Part shown: positions 25,868 to 34,336 of the stretch, one piece after another
How positions within the stretch are numbered: position 1 is the stretch's first letter
How the letters are laid out: each line of letters begins with the position of its first letter
Source: Amorphus orientalis
GTDB lineage: Bacteria; Pseudomonadota; Alphaproteobacteria; Rhizobiales; Amorphaceae
NCBI RefSeq assembly: GCF_030814015.1
Contig: NZ_JAUSUL010000002.1
Span: forward strand, 1,178,001-1,242,000
Direction: 5' to 3'
Length of the DNA: 64,000 nt
The notes under the pieces: model-generated
Database searches by the model: none
What the model saw: only the letters and a program-made list of their open reading frames with translations
Told to the model about the DNA's origin: nothing
Made by a program: the position numbers and the translations under genes

Positions 25868-26839
25868 ATGCCCATGCGCGCCTTCCGTTGCACCGTGGCG
25901 GCTTCCGTGGCTGTCACCGCGAGCCTTCTACTCGCCGCCCCCACCCGCGCTGCCGATGTCGTGATCGGTGTGGCGAACTGGCCGTCGGCGACTGCCACCG
26001 CGCACCTCATCAAGTCCATCATCGAGACGGACCTCGGACAGACAGTCGAGCTGAGTGAGGGCACGCTGCCGGACCTGTTCGCGGCGGCAGACCGGGGGGA
26101 AGTCGACGTTCTGCCCGAAGTCTGGCTGCCGAACTACCGCTCCGCGGTTCGCACCTACGTGGACAAGAACAAGACCGTGACCCTGGTACCGCGCGGGGTG
26201 CCGGCCCGGCAGGGTCTGTGCACCACCCGACAGGCCGCGGACGAGTACGGCCTCACGTCGATCGATGACCTCAAGAGCCCCGAGACCGCGAAACTCCTCG
26301 ATACCGACGAAGACGGTATGGGCGAGATGTGGATCGGCGCGGAGGGCTGGAACTCGACCAACATCGAGCGCATCCGCGCCAAGAGTTACGGCTACGACCA
26401 GACGATGACGCTGATCCAGTCGGACGAACCGGTCGCCATGGCCGGTCTCGACGTGGCCGCCTCTCTTGGCGAGCCGTACGTGCTCTATTGTTACGAACCG
26501 CATCACATGTTCGCCCTGCACGACCTCGTGATGCTGGAGGAGCCGCCCTACAACCCGACGAAGTGGGTGGTCCGGACACCCGAGGACGATCCGGACTGGC
26601 TGAACCAATCCGAAGCATCGACCGCCTGGGCGGTTTCCTTCATCCATCCCGCCTATCGGGCCGGGCTCGAAAACGATCAGCCGGACCTGGTTCGGCTCCT
26701 GTCCAACATGGACCTGGAGGCCGACACGATCTCGGAGATGACCTACGCCCTGATCGTGGAGCGCAAGGATCCGGAACGCTTCGCGTCTGAATGGATCGAG
26801 GGCAACGCCGATCGGGTCGACCGTTGGCTGAGCGAATAG
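25868..26839 (+). CDS. Glycine betaine/proline-type ABC substrate-binding protein (OpuAC family)
   Basis: A 323-residue secreted binding protein with a signal peptide ending near residue 28 (LLLAAPTRAAD). The mature part has the OpuAC/ProX layout: IGVANWPSATATAHL, a tryptophan-rich EVWLPNY segment, and the second-lobe WIGAEGWNSTNIER. Such proteins bind betaine, choline or related quaternary amines in the periplasm. No permease or ATPase of this class is nearby, so it may serve a transporter elsewhere or act as a sensor. Its position behind the betaine synthesis gene supports an osmoprotectant ligand. An AGGGAGGAAA-like ribosome site precedes the ATG. Confidence 0.87.
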   Translation: MPMRAFRCTVAASVAVTASLLLAAPTRAADVVIGVANWPSATATAHLIKSIIETDLGQTVELSEGTLPDLFAAADRGEVDVLPEVWLPNYRSAVRTYVDKNKTVTLVPRGVPARQGLCTTRQAADEYGLTSIDDLKSPETAKLLDTDEDGMGEMWIGAEGWNSTNIERIRAKSYGYDQTMTLIQSDEPVAMAGLDVAASLGEPYVLYCYEPHHMFALHDLVMLEEPPYNPTKWVVRTPEDDPDWLNQSEASTAWAVSFIHPAYRAGLENDQPDLVRLLSNMDLEADTISEMTYALIVERKDPERFASEWIEGNADRVDRWLSE

Positions 26840-26879
26840 ACCGGCGACGTCGGTGACAGGCTACGAGGGACGAGTTTCC

Positions 26880-27548
26880 ATGATCGCACGACGACTGCTG
26901 CTAGCCGCAATCGGCATCCTCTTCTTCACCGCCGGCCTGGCGGCTACCGCCGACGCCCAGCAGAGTTCCCGAGTCTACGATCCCTCCAGCAAGCAATGGA
27001 TCGTGTTCGATCCCGACAAGGTCGAACGCGACGCCACGGCCCGCGGCGGGACGCCGGAGCGCTTCAAGCGAAAGCTGGTCCCGTTCCGTACATCCGAGCC
27101 GCCCGGCACCATCATCATCGACACCGACCGGAAGTACCTTTTCTATGTCCTGCCGAATTTCCAGGCGATCCGCTACGGCGTTGGCGTCGGCAAGGAAGGC
27201 TTCGGCTGGTCGGGCGAGGTGCATGTCGGCCGCAAAGCCGAGTGGCCGAGCTGGACGCCGACCCCCGACATGATCGAGCGCGACCCCGACCTCCGGGAGT
27301 ACATCAACGGCATGCCGGGCGGCGTCGAGAACCCGCTCGGCGCCCGGGCGCTTTATCTCTACAAGGGTAACCGCGACTCGCTCTACCGGATTCACGGAAC
27401 CAACGAGCCGTGGTCGATCGGGCTCAACGTGTCGTCCGGCTGCATCCGGATGAACAACGAGGACGTCGAAGACCTCTACTCGCGGGCGCCGGTGGGCACC
27501 AAGGTGATCGTCCTGAAGCAGGGCGCCGCCCTCTTCCAGCCGAGCTGA
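26880..27548 (+). CDS. L,D-transpeptidase (YkuD/ErfK family)
   Basis: A 222-residue exported protein with an N-terminal hydrophobic signal (RRLLLAAIGILFF) and Ala-rich cleavage region. The catalytic YkuD motif is H172-G-T-N then SSGCIRM with nucleophile C188. Such enzymes form 3-3 peptidoglycan crosslinks or attach proteins to peptidoglycan in the periplasm. ATG 26880 places the signal sequence at the N-terminus; a GTG at 26853 is also in frame but would put polar residues ahead of the signal. It lies 40 bases after the betaine-binding gene and could be co-transcribed. Confidence 0.9.
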   Translation: MIARRLLLAAIGILFFTAGLAATADAQQSSRVYDPSSKQWIVFDPDKVERDATARGGTPERFKRKLVPFRTSEPPGTIIIDTDRKYLFYVLPNFQAIRYGVGVGKEGFGWSGEVHVGRKAEWPSWTPTPDMIERDPDLREYINGMPGGVENPLGARALYLYKGNRDSLYRIHGTNEPWSIGLNVSSGCIRMNNEDVEDLYSRAPVGTKVIVLKQGAALFQPS

Positions 27549-27550
27549 TC

Positions 27551-27569
27551 TCCCCTGTCGGGGACTTTT
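27551..27569 (+). terminator. Short hairpin terminator after L,D-transpeptidase gene
   Basis: TCCCC-TGTC-GGGGA, a 5-bp stem, followed by C and TTTT. It begins three bases after the stop. Short, so moderate strength. Confidence 0.6.
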
Positions 27570-27740
27570 GCAGTCGGCCGCCGGCGTCCGGATGGAAACC
27601 TCCGAGCGCAGGGCGATAACACCGAATTTAATGACTTGAGCACGTCCTGTCCGGTCTGAACCGGACGGGTTGAACGGGTGTGCGCGAGCCGGCCGTTGGC
27701 GACGTCTCGGGTCCTCCGGGTCCTCTGAGGCGAAGCCCCC

Positions 27741-28205
27741 TCACCCGGCGCCCTCACCATCGGGCGGCGTATCCTGCGCCGCCCGCATCGATGCGATCAC
27801 GGTCGTCATCAACCTCACGAAGCGCGTCCGCTCTTCGTCGCTCAGGTGCGCCAGGGCAACGGCGTTCTGCGCGTTCGCAGCCTCCGTCGCAGGGGCCTCG
27901 AGGGCGCGGGCCTTCTCCGTGAGCCAGATCTGCTGAGACCGGCCATCGGCCGGATGCGGCGTGCGCCGAATGAGCCCGTCCCGCTCCATCCGCGTCAGCG
28001 TATTGGCCATCGTCGCCTGCTCGATCGAGAGACGTGCCGCAAGTTCCTTCTGGGTCAGCCCGTCGTCCGCCCACAACTCCAGAAGCGCGGGGAAATTGCC
28101 GGGAGAGAGACCGAGCGGCCTGATGCGCGCGTGGAGTCCCTGCGCGAACAGGCGCGCCATGTGATTGGCCAGGTATCCGGCTGAAGCCCACTTGTCGAAT
28201 GTCAT
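27741..28205 (-). CDS. MarR-family transcriptional regulator
   Basis: A 154-residue winged-helix regulator. The HTH is LTQKELAARLSIEQATMANTLTR (about 67-89), followed by the wing DGLIRRTPHPADGRS, both typical of MarR. Dimerising helices flank it. It is divergent from the monooxygenase-fold/b561 pair, and the 76 bases between start codons contain two matched palindromes, so autoregulation and control of the divergent pair are likely. The ligand is unknown; MarR proteins often sense phenolics, oxidants or quinones. Confidence 0.92.
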   Translation of the reverse strand: MTFDKWASAGYLANHMARLFAQGLHARIRPLGLSPGNFPALLELWADDGLTQKELAARLSIEQATMANTLTRMERDGLIRRTPHPADGRSQQIWLTEKARALEAPATEAANAQNAVALAHLSDEERTRFVRLMTTVIASMRAAQDTPPDGEGAG

Positions 28206-28220
28206 CCCCCTTCATCGCAC

Positions 28221-28240
28221 TTGAATAGCTTGCTATTCAA
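28221..28240. promoter_or_regulatory. MarR-type operator O1
   Basis: TTGAATAGCTTGCTATTCAA is a perfect 20-bp palindrome (arms TTGAATAGC/GCTATTCAA, TT centre), 16 bases before the MarR start codon. Its length and symmetry suit a MarR dimer. Confidence 0.82.
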
Positions 28241-28244
28241 TTAT

Positions 28245-28260
28245 ATATAGCTTGCTATAT
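28245..28260. promoter_or_regulatory. MarR-type operator O2
   Basis: ATATAGCTTGCTATAT is a perfect 16-bp palindrome with the same core (TAGCTTGCTA) as O1. The two centres are 22 bases apart, two helical turns, so two dimers could bind one DNA face. It overlaps likely -10 sequences for the rightward gene (TATATT at 28256-28261). Confidence 0.8.
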
Positions 28261-28281
28261 TAAATCCGTATGGAGAGGACC

Positions 28282-28668
28282 ATGACCCCGACAAACCGCC
28301 TGCGCTCGGCCATCGCGGCCACCGCCCTGACCATGGCATCGCCGGCCGCCGCCGACGTCACGCTGATCAATGTGTTCGAAGTACCGGCCGGGCAGGAGCA
28401 GCGCGCCATCGCAGCATGGGAAGAAGCGCGCGACTTCCTGAAGACGCAGCCCGGCTACGTGACCACCACCCTCCATCAGGCAGTCACGCCGGACGCCCGG
28501 TTTGCACTGATCAACGTGGCGACGTGGACCTCTGCCGAGGCCTTTGCCGAAGCGACCCGGCGGATGCGGGAAGCCGGCGTCTTTCCCGCGATCGAGGGCC
28601 TGAAGATCAATCCGGCGCTCTACCGCGTCGTCCGCGGCGATGAAAGCGGAACACCGGAGCAGGACTGA
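28282..28668 (+). CDS. Exported antibiotic-biosynthesis-monooxygenase-fold (ABM) protein
   Basis: A 128-residue protein: signal peptide to about residue 24 (MASPAAAD), then a single ferredoxin-like ABM domain (VTLINVFEVPAGQEQRAIAAW, FALINVATWTSAEAF). ABM proteins include quinone- or heme-modifying oxygenases and many of unknown role. An export signal is unusual for the family. ATG 28282 is chosen because GGAGAGG lies just before it; an upstream ATG (28270) has no ribosome site. It overlaps the cytochrome b561 gene by one base, so the two act together, probably in periplasmic redox chemistry. Confidence 0.72.
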   Translation: MTPTNRLRSAIAATALTMASPAAADVTLINVFEVPAGQEQRAIAAWEEARDFLKTQPGYVTTTLHQAVTPDARFALINVATWTSAEAFAEATRRMREAGVFPAIEGLKINPALYRVVRGDESGTPEQD

Positions 28669-29195
28669 TGAGGATCAGAAGCACATCGACCCGCTACGGC
28701 TCGGTCGCAATTGCGCTCCACTGGTCGATCGCCGCGCTGATCGGCACCGCCCTCGCCTCGGGCTTTGCGGCAGACACCCTGGGAGCGCACGGAACCAACG
28801 CGCTCAGGGTCCATGTGACGACCGGGATTACCGCCGCGGTGCTGACGCTTGCCCGGCTCCTGTGGTGGTGGACCGCCGATGTCCGTCCCGAGAAGCTGGA
28901 CGGACCAGCGGCGCCCCTGGCAACCGCGATCCACGTTCTCTTACAGCTGTTGCCCCTGGGCCTTGCAACGAGTGGCGTTACCATTCTGGCCCTGGCCGAC
29001 GCATTCCCGGTGCTGGCGGGAGGCGGTCTTCTGCCCGATTTCGGTTCCGCGCCACCTCGCGCACTGCACGGCCTGGCCGCCCGGCTCTTGATAGGGCTCA
29101 TCGTCCTCCACGTCTCGGCCGCGCTCTACCATCACTATCGGCTACGGGACGGATGTCTCGTTCGGATGGGCATCGCGCCACGAACCGGCGCTTGA
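28668..29195 (+). CDS. Cytochrome b561 family protein
   Basis: A 175-residue four-helix membrane protein. Histidines that can bind two hemes are seen in ALHWSIAALIG, RVHVTTGI, AIHVLLQLLPL and LIVLHVSAALYHH. This fits bacterial cytochrome b561, which moves electrons between quinol and a periplasmic partner. The start overlaps the stop of the ABM gene (TGATG), implying coupled expression under the MarR regulator. Confidence 0.87.
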   Translation: MRIRSTSTRYGSVAIALHWSIAALIGTALASGFAADTLGAHGTNALRVHVTTGITAAVLTLARLLWWWTADVRPEKLDGPAAPLATAIHVLLQLLPLGLATSGVTILALADAFPVLAGGGLLPDFGSAPPRALHGLAARLLIGLIVLHVSAALYHHYRLRDGCLVRMGIAPRTGA

Positions 29196-29254
29196 GCGTC
29201 CATCGATCCAACGGACTCCGGTCGCGTCACAACGCTCTGAGCTCCGTGCAAACG

Positions 29255-29288
29255 AAAATGCCGTGGAAGCGGATCTCGCTTCCACGGC
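29255..29288 (-). terminator. Terminator of the polyamine-type ABC operon
   Basis: GCCGTGGAAGCG and CGCTTCCACGGC form a perfect 12-bp stem around GATCT. Read on the minus strand it is followed by ATTTT. It lies 53 bases beyond the last permease stop, and may also end the convergent b561 transcript. Confidence 0.85.
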
Positions 29289-29341
29289 ACTGCTGCGTTT
29301 CCAATCGCTTTGTCGCCGGGCGCCAGCGCGCCTCGACCGAG

Positions 29342-30190
29342 CTAGTTCTTGATTCCCCGCAGCTTCTCGCCGCGGCGCCGGATCAGCTCCATGGCGGTCA
29401 GAAGCACGATGGACATCGCCACCAGGATCGACGCAAGCGCAAGGATGGTCGGACTGATCTCCTCGCGCAGACCCGAGAACATCCGCACGGTCATTGGCGT
29501 TTGCTCCGGTCCGGCCAGGAAGATCACCACCACGACCTCGTCCAGCGAGGTGATGAAGGCGAACAGCGCGCCGGCGATCACGCCCGGCAGGAGCAGAGGC
29601 ATGATCACCTTGAAGAAGGTGGTGACCTGATTGGCCCCGAGGCTCTGGGACGCGCGGATCAGCTGTTCGTCGAAGCTCGACATCGCCGCCGTCACGGTGA
29701 TCACCACGAACGGGGTACCGAGCACCACATGCGCCATGATGATGGAGAAGAACGTATTGGCGAGGTTCACCCGGGCATAGAAGGAGAACAGCGCCGCCGC
29801 CGTGATGATCAGCGGAACGATCATCGGCGAAATCAGCAGCGCCGTGATGGCCGCCCGGTACGGCATGTGCCGACGGCTGAGCCCCAGAGCGGCGAGCGTA
29901 CCCAGTGTCGTCGAAACGATCGTCGACGAGATCGAGATGATGAACGAGTTCCGGATCGAGAACAGCCACTCCTCGCTGCCCAGAAGCGCCTCGTACCACC
30001 TGAGCGAATAGCCCGCCGGATCCAGCGAGAGCATTTCCGGCGTGAAGGTGAAGTACGGCAGCGCGTTGAACGACAACGGCACGATCACCAGGATCGGGAA
30101 GATCAGGAACAGGAAGATCAGCCCGCAGATCACCCGGTAGGTGTAGTACCAGGCCCGCTCGCCCGGCCCCGCATAGGATGGAAGTGCCAT
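29342..30190 (-). CDS. ABC permease, PotC-like (spermidine/putrescine type)
   Basis: A 282-residue inner-membrane permease with about six helices and the EAA loop RASQSLGANQVTTFFKVIMPLL, which contacts the ATPase. It is the last gene of an operon read leftwards: ATPase, binding protein, PotB-like, PotC-like. Members of this group carry polyamines, opines or other small organic molecules, so the substrate is not settled by sequence. It begins 15 bases after the PotB-like gene. Confidence 0.9.
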   Translation of the reverse strand: MALPSYAGPGERAWYYTYRVICGLIFLFLIFPILVIVPLSFNALPYFTFTPEMLSLDPAGYSLRWYEALLGSEEWLFSIRNSFIISISSTIVSTTLGTLAALGLSRRHMPYRAAITALLISPMIVPLIITAAALFSFYARVNLANTFFSIIMAHVVLGTPFVVITVTAAMSSFDEQLIRASQSLGANQVTTFFKVIMPLLLPGVIAGALFAFITSLDEVVVVIFLAGPEQTPMTVRMFSGLREEISPTILALASILVAMSIVLLTAMELIRRRGEKLRGIKN

Positions 30191-30205
30191 GGTCCTGCCC
30201 TCCCC

Positions 30206-31531
30206 TTAGCCGAACTTCAGCCGGTCGACGCCGACGAGCTTGTTGAATGCCCAGTAGAGGACCAGGACCGCGACCAGCAGGATCGTCGCCAGGGCTGCCG
30301 CTAGCCGGAGCTGGGCCGTCGAGCCGGTCATGTTCTGGGCGATCAGGTTGGAGATGAAGATACCGGTATCGCCACCGACCAGGGCCGGGGTGATGTAATA
30401 ACCGATCGCCAGAATGAACACGAGAAGCACACCCGCTGCCAGACCCGGGATCGTCAGCGGCATATAGACGGTCACGAAGGCCCTGAGCTGCGTCGCGCCC
30501 AGCGAGCGCGCCGCCCGCATGTAGGATGGCGGTATCGTTTTCATCACCGAATAGAGCGGAAGGATCATGAACGGCAGCAGGATGTGCGTCATCGCGACGA
30601 TCGTGCCGATCTGGTTGTAGATCATCCGGACTCGGTTGTCGGTGTCGATGACGCCCAGCCAGACGAGCATGTCGTTCACGACGCCCTGCTGCTGCAACAG
30701 CACGATCCAGGCCGATGTTCGCACCAGAAGCGATGTCCAGAACGGCAGCAGGACGAGGATCATCAGCAGGTTCGACGTCTTCAGCGGCAATGTCGCAAGC
30801 AGATGCGCCACCGGATAGCCAAGCAGGATACAGAGCGCTGTAATAAGCAGGCTCATCCATGCCGTTCTGAGGAACAGCATTCGGTAGACCTGATAGTATT
30901 CCGCTCTCTCGACGATCTCACCGCTCGGTGAGTACTCATAGTCGAATGCAAGCAGGTAATAGACCGGCGTGATGGTTCGCGTCTCGCGCTTGATCAGGCG
31001 CCAGAACTCCAGATTGGTCCAGCCATCGTCGTCCGCAATGAACGCTTCCTTGTAGGGTGGCGACATCTCGTCGAGGGCGCGCGCCGTACCAAGGACCGTG
31101 GAACGGGCACCGGGAATCTCGCGGTTGATACGCGCGGCCGCGCGCCCGAGTGTCCGGTTCTCCATGCCGACTTCCATGTCGGCTGCCATGGCGGCGAACA
31201 CCTCTTCCGGCGGCACCTCCTGCCCGTTCCAGTTCTGGATGGCAGACGCCGTGTTCGGAAGATACTCGGACACCTCCGGGTTGCGCACCGAGCGCGAGAT
31301 CATCTGGACGATCGGAATCGCGAAGGTGACCAGAAGGAAGGCGAGGAGCGGAAGCACGAGAAAGAAAGCGCGGCGGCGGGCGCGCGCTTCAGCCTTGCGA
31401 AGCGATATGCGCAGCGGCGTACCGTCGGCGGTCGTCAGCTGTTCCGTTCCGGACTGGCTGCCCGTCGACGACGGGGACTGACCGTGGCTGGCCGCGCTGC
31501 TGTCGCTCACCGTTTGCTCCTTCGCGGACAT
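30206..31531 (-). CDS. ABC permease, PotB-like, with long periplasmic insert
   Basis: A 441-residue permease, longer than E. coli PotB (about 285). After a polar N-terminus and first helix (FFLVLPLLAFLLVTF) comes a periplasmic segment of about 130 residues, then five more helices with the EAA loop RAARSLGATQLRAFVTVYMPLT. The large loop between helices 1 and 2 occurs in a subgroup of alphaproteobacterial transporters and may dock the binding protein. It pairs with the PotC-like permease. Confidence 0.9.
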   Translation of the reverse strand: MSAKEQTVSDSSAASHGQSPSSTGSQSGTEQLTTADGTPLRISLRKAEARARRRAFFLVLPLLAFLLVTFAIPIVQMISRSVRNPEVSEYLPNTASAIQNWNGQEVPPEEVFAAMAADMEVGMENRTLGRAAARINREIPGARSTVLGTARALDEMSPPYKEAFIADDDGWTNLEFWRLIKRETRTITPVYYLLAFDYEYSPSGEIVERAEYYQVYRMLFLRTAWMSLLITALCILLGYPVAHLLATLPLKTSNLLMILVLLPFWTSLLVRTSAWIVLLQQQGVVNDMLVWLGVIDTDNRVRMIYNQIGTIVAMTHILLPFMILPLYSVMKTIPPSYMRAARSLGATQLRAFVTVYMPLTIPGLAAGVLLVFILAIGYYITPALVGGDTGIFISNLIAQNMTGSTAQLRLAAALATILLVAVLVLYWAFNKLVGVDRLKFG

Positions 31532-31694
31532 TCGAGAGCAAGGCGCGGACGCATCGACATCGTTCGTCTTTCCCCGCCCCTCTCGGAAATTCGTTCAGCG
31601 ATCGCGAGGCTCAACGCGGCTTCGGCCCGCATGCACTCGCAATCCCGGCTCCGGCGGCGTCACGGATGACAGGTGCGCCCGATTGCCGGCAGAA

Positions 31695-31723
31695 GGATCC
31701 GGGCGACGCCGCCGCCCGGATCC
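31695..31723 (-). other. Stem-loop between binding-protein and permease genes
   Basis: GGATCCGGGCG and CGCCCGGATCC form a perfect 11-bp stem with a 7-base loop, 18 bases after the binding-protein stop. Without a T-run it is unlikely to end all transcription. Such hairpins usually stabilise the upstream binding-protein message relative to the permease part. Confidence 0.75.
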
Positions 31724-31740
31724 GTGTCGCAGAGACCGCC

Positions 31741-32859
31741 TTACTGGGCGAGCCAGGCGTTGAAGCGCTCTTCGAGCGCGTCACCGTAGTCGGCCCAGAA
31801 GTCGGTGTTGAACTGCACCGCGTTCTGGAAGTTCTCGTCCTGGGTCGGCATGTGCGGCTTCATGTCGATGCCGAGCTCGGCGTGCTGGCCGACCTTGGGC
31901 ACCGAAGACTTCCGCGCCGGCGCATAGGAGATGTACTTCGCCTGATCAGCAAGACGCTGGGTGTCGGTCGCGAAGTAGAGATAGTCCTTGATCAGCTCGA
32001 GCTCATCATCGTTGCCGACGGGAACAACCCAGCCGTCGACCTCGAACATCTGACCGTCCCACATGATCTCGAACGGCTGGTCTTCGTTGACCTGCGCGTT
32101 GAAGATGCGGCCGTTGTAGGCGGTGGCGATCGCAGCCTCGCCGTCGGCGAGCATCTGCGGCGGCTGAGCGCCTTCCGACCACCAGATGATGTTGTCGCGG
32201 ATCTCGTCGAGCTTCGCGAACGCCCGATCCTGGCCTTCCTGGGTGGCCAGAACATCGTAAACCTCATCCGGCGAGACGCCGTCGGCGATCAGGGCCCACT
32301 CGAGGTTCTTCTGCGGGATGTTCTGCAGAGCGCGGGTGCCCGGGAACTTCTCAGTGTCCCAGATGTCCGCGATGGTCTGCGGACCTTCGCCGTCGAACGC
32401 TTCGGTGTTGTAGGCGAACATGGTCGCGTACAGAATCTGCGGAATGAAGCAGTCGCCCAGGGTCCCCTCGATGAAGTCCTCGCTCGGCGGCGTTCCGTCG
32501 GGCGCCTCGGCGAGCCACTCGTCGTGGGGGATCTCCATGATCAGGCCTTCGTCGCAGGCGCGCTGCGCATCGGCCTGGAGCATGTCGACCACGTCCCAGG
32601 TGACGTTTCCGGCTTCGACCTGCGACCGGATACCGGCCAGGGCCTGAGCGGACTTGTCCTCCTGCAGGATCTCCGTGCCGGTCTTCTCAGCGTAGGGCTG
32701 ATGATAGGCCTTGTCCTGCGATTCCGTGTAGGCGCCGCCCCAGGAGACGATGGTAAGAGAATCGTCCTGGGCATGCGCCGCCGCAAGGGCGACCACGGAG
32801 GCAGCCATCGCGAGCGTAACGCTCTTTGCTGTTGTCCTCACTGTAGCTCTCCTTCTCAT
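31741..32859 (-). CDS. ABC substrate-binding protein, PotD-like
   Basis: A 372-residue periplasmic protein with a signal peptide ending near residue 30 (VALAAAHAQDD). The mature N-terminus DSLTIVSWGGAYTESQDKAY is typical of spermidine/putrescine-family binding proteins, and YNGRIFNAQV and VPVGNDDELELIKDYLYF follow the family fold. The ligand is probably a polyamine or other small cation, but many relatives bind different compounds. A strong hairpin follows the gene and likely raises its expression above that of the permeases. Confidence 0.9.
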   Translation of the reverse strand: MRRRATVRTTAKSVTLAMAASVVALAAAHAQDDSLTIVSWGGAYTESQDKAYHQPYAEKTGTEILQEDKSAQALAGIRSQVEAGNVTWDVVDMLQADAQRACDEGLIMEIPHDEWLAEAPDGTPPSEDFIEGTLGDCFIPQILYATMFAYNTEAFDGEGPQTIADIWDTEKFPGTRALQNIPQKNLEWALIADGVSPDEVYDVLATQEGQDRAFAKLDEIRDNIIWWSEGAQPPQMLADGEAAIATAYNGRIFNAQVNEDQPFEIMWDGQMFEVDGWVVPVGNDDELELIKDYLYFATDTQRLADQAKYISYAPARKSSVPKVGQHAELGIDMKPHMPTQDENFQNAVQFNTDFWADYGDALEERFNAWLAQ

Positions 32860-32930
32860 TGGATCGCGTTTTTCTCAAGAATCGGGCTGTGAGCCCGTGC
32901 ACCGGATCGCGCGGCCAATGTTCCGCGCAA

Positions 32931-34064
32931 TCAAGCGACCTCGATGGGATCTAGCGCACGACAGTCGGAGGCGTACCACCCAACCGTCGTTTTCTCGCCT
33001 TCCCGAAGATCGATCTCGTCGTGCTTGTTCGGCACCTTGACGATGAAATCGTCGTTTCCGGCGACCGACAGGCGGGCGCGGATATGGTCGCCGAGGAAGA
33101 TCAGTTCCCGGATTTCGGCATCCAGGATGTTCGCCATCTCCGAAGGCGGCTTGACGTCGACCCGCTCGGGCCGAAGCGAGAGGGTCGTGCGGGAGCCGAC
33201 ACCTTCGATGTTGACCGCATTCGCCGTGACCGTCTCGCCGCTGTCCAGCTGCACCGAGCACTCGTCGCCACGAACCTCGACGACCTTGCCAGACAGCTTG
33301 TTGTTCTCGCCGATGAACTGGGCGACGAACGAATTCATCGGATGCTCGTAGAGATCCTCCGGCGTGGACAGCTGCTGGATGACGCCGTCGTTGAAGACGG
33401 CGACCCGGTCCGACATCGTCAGCGCCTCGGTCTGGTCATGGGTCACGTAGACGACCGTAACGCCCAGCCGCTCCTGAATGTGCTTGATCTCGTACTGCAT
33501 CTGCTCGCGCAGCTGCTTGTCGAGTGCCCCGAGCGGTTCGTCCATGAGGACGAGATTGGGCTCAAACACCAGCGCGCGCGCCACGGCGACACGCTGCTGC
33601 TGGCCGCCCGACAGCTGTGCAGGCCGCCGGCTACCGAAGGCCGGAAGCTCGACCATGTCCAGAGCGCGCTGGACACGCTGCTGGATCTCGCTGCGGCTCA
33701 TCCCCCGCACCTTGAGCGGATAGGCCAGGTTCTCCGCCACCGTCATATGCGGAAAGAGCGCGTAGTTCTGGAAGACCATCCCGATGCCGCGCTTGTGGGG
33801 CGGCACGTTGTTGATGGGGGCACCGTCCAGATAAATCTCCCCATGCGTCGCGGGTTCGAAGCCCGCAAGCATCATCAGGCTCGTGGTCTTTCCAGACCCC
33901 GATGGCCCGAGCATCGTGACGAACTCGCCCCGCGCAATATCGAGATTTAGATCTTTGACGACGAGAGTTTCGCCATCGTAGCTCTTCTGGACATTTTCAA
34001 ACTGTACCGTGGCCCCAGCCTCATCGGCTGTGACTTCATGTGCAGATGTTGCCACTGTTCCCAC
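32931..34064 (-). CDS. ABC ATPase, PotA-like
   Basis: A 377-residue ATPase: Walker A GPSGSGKTTS near residue 54, Q-loop FQNYALFPHMTV, signature LSGGQQQRVAVARAL, Walker B LVLMDEPLGALD, and a C-terminal TOBE regulatory domain (about 290-377). The first gene of the operon, preceded by about 270 bases without genes that must carry the promoter. The start is GTG 34064; an extended unstructured N-terminus precedes the fold, so a later start is possible. It energises the PotB/PotC-like pair. Confidence 0.92.
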   Translation of the reverse strand: MGTVATSAHEVTADEAGATVQFENVQKSYDGETLVVKDLNLDIARGEFVTMLGPSGSGKTTSLMMLAGFEPATHGEIYLDGAPINNVPPHKRGIGMVFQNYALFPHMTVAENLAYPLKVRGMSRSEIQQRVQRALDMVELPAFGSRRPAQLSGGQQQRVAVARALVFEPNLVLMDEPLGALDKQLREQMQYEIKHIQERLGVTVVYVTHDQTEALTMSDRVAVFNDGVIQQLSTPEDLYEHPMNSFVAQFIGENNKLSGKVVEVRGDECSVQLDSGETVTANAVNIEGVGSRTTLSLRPERVDVKPPSEMANILDAEIRELIFLGDHIRARLSVAGNDDFIVKVPNKHDEIDLREGEKTTVGWYASDCRALDPIEVA

Positions 34065-34280
34065 GCATGTTCAGATTGATTTTCTCTAGTCAGGCACGGA
34101 CCAGTATCAGACGTCAACCCCCCGCCTAAATCTCTACTAGAACTGGCTAAATTCCCGCCACATTGTGATCGGATTTCCGGCAGGAAACCTCAATTCTCGG
34201 CGCCCGATATGATTTCGGCAGGCGGCATCGCTATGCATCAGGGGCATTACCACCGTCCGCCGCCGACGGACGCAGAACGC

Positions 34281-34310
34281 AAAAAAGCCGCCCCGGTGTT
34301 CGGGGCGGCT
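34281..34310 (-). terminator. Terminator of the Tat-serS-surE-pcm-M23 block
   Basis: On the minus strand AGCCGCCCCG and CGGGGCGGCT form a perfect 10-bp stem with a 5-base loop, followed by TTTTTT. It lies 27 bases after the stop of the M23 peptidase gene. Confidence 0.95.
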
Positions 34311-34336
34311 CGTGCAGCTCACAAGGAATCGGCCGG

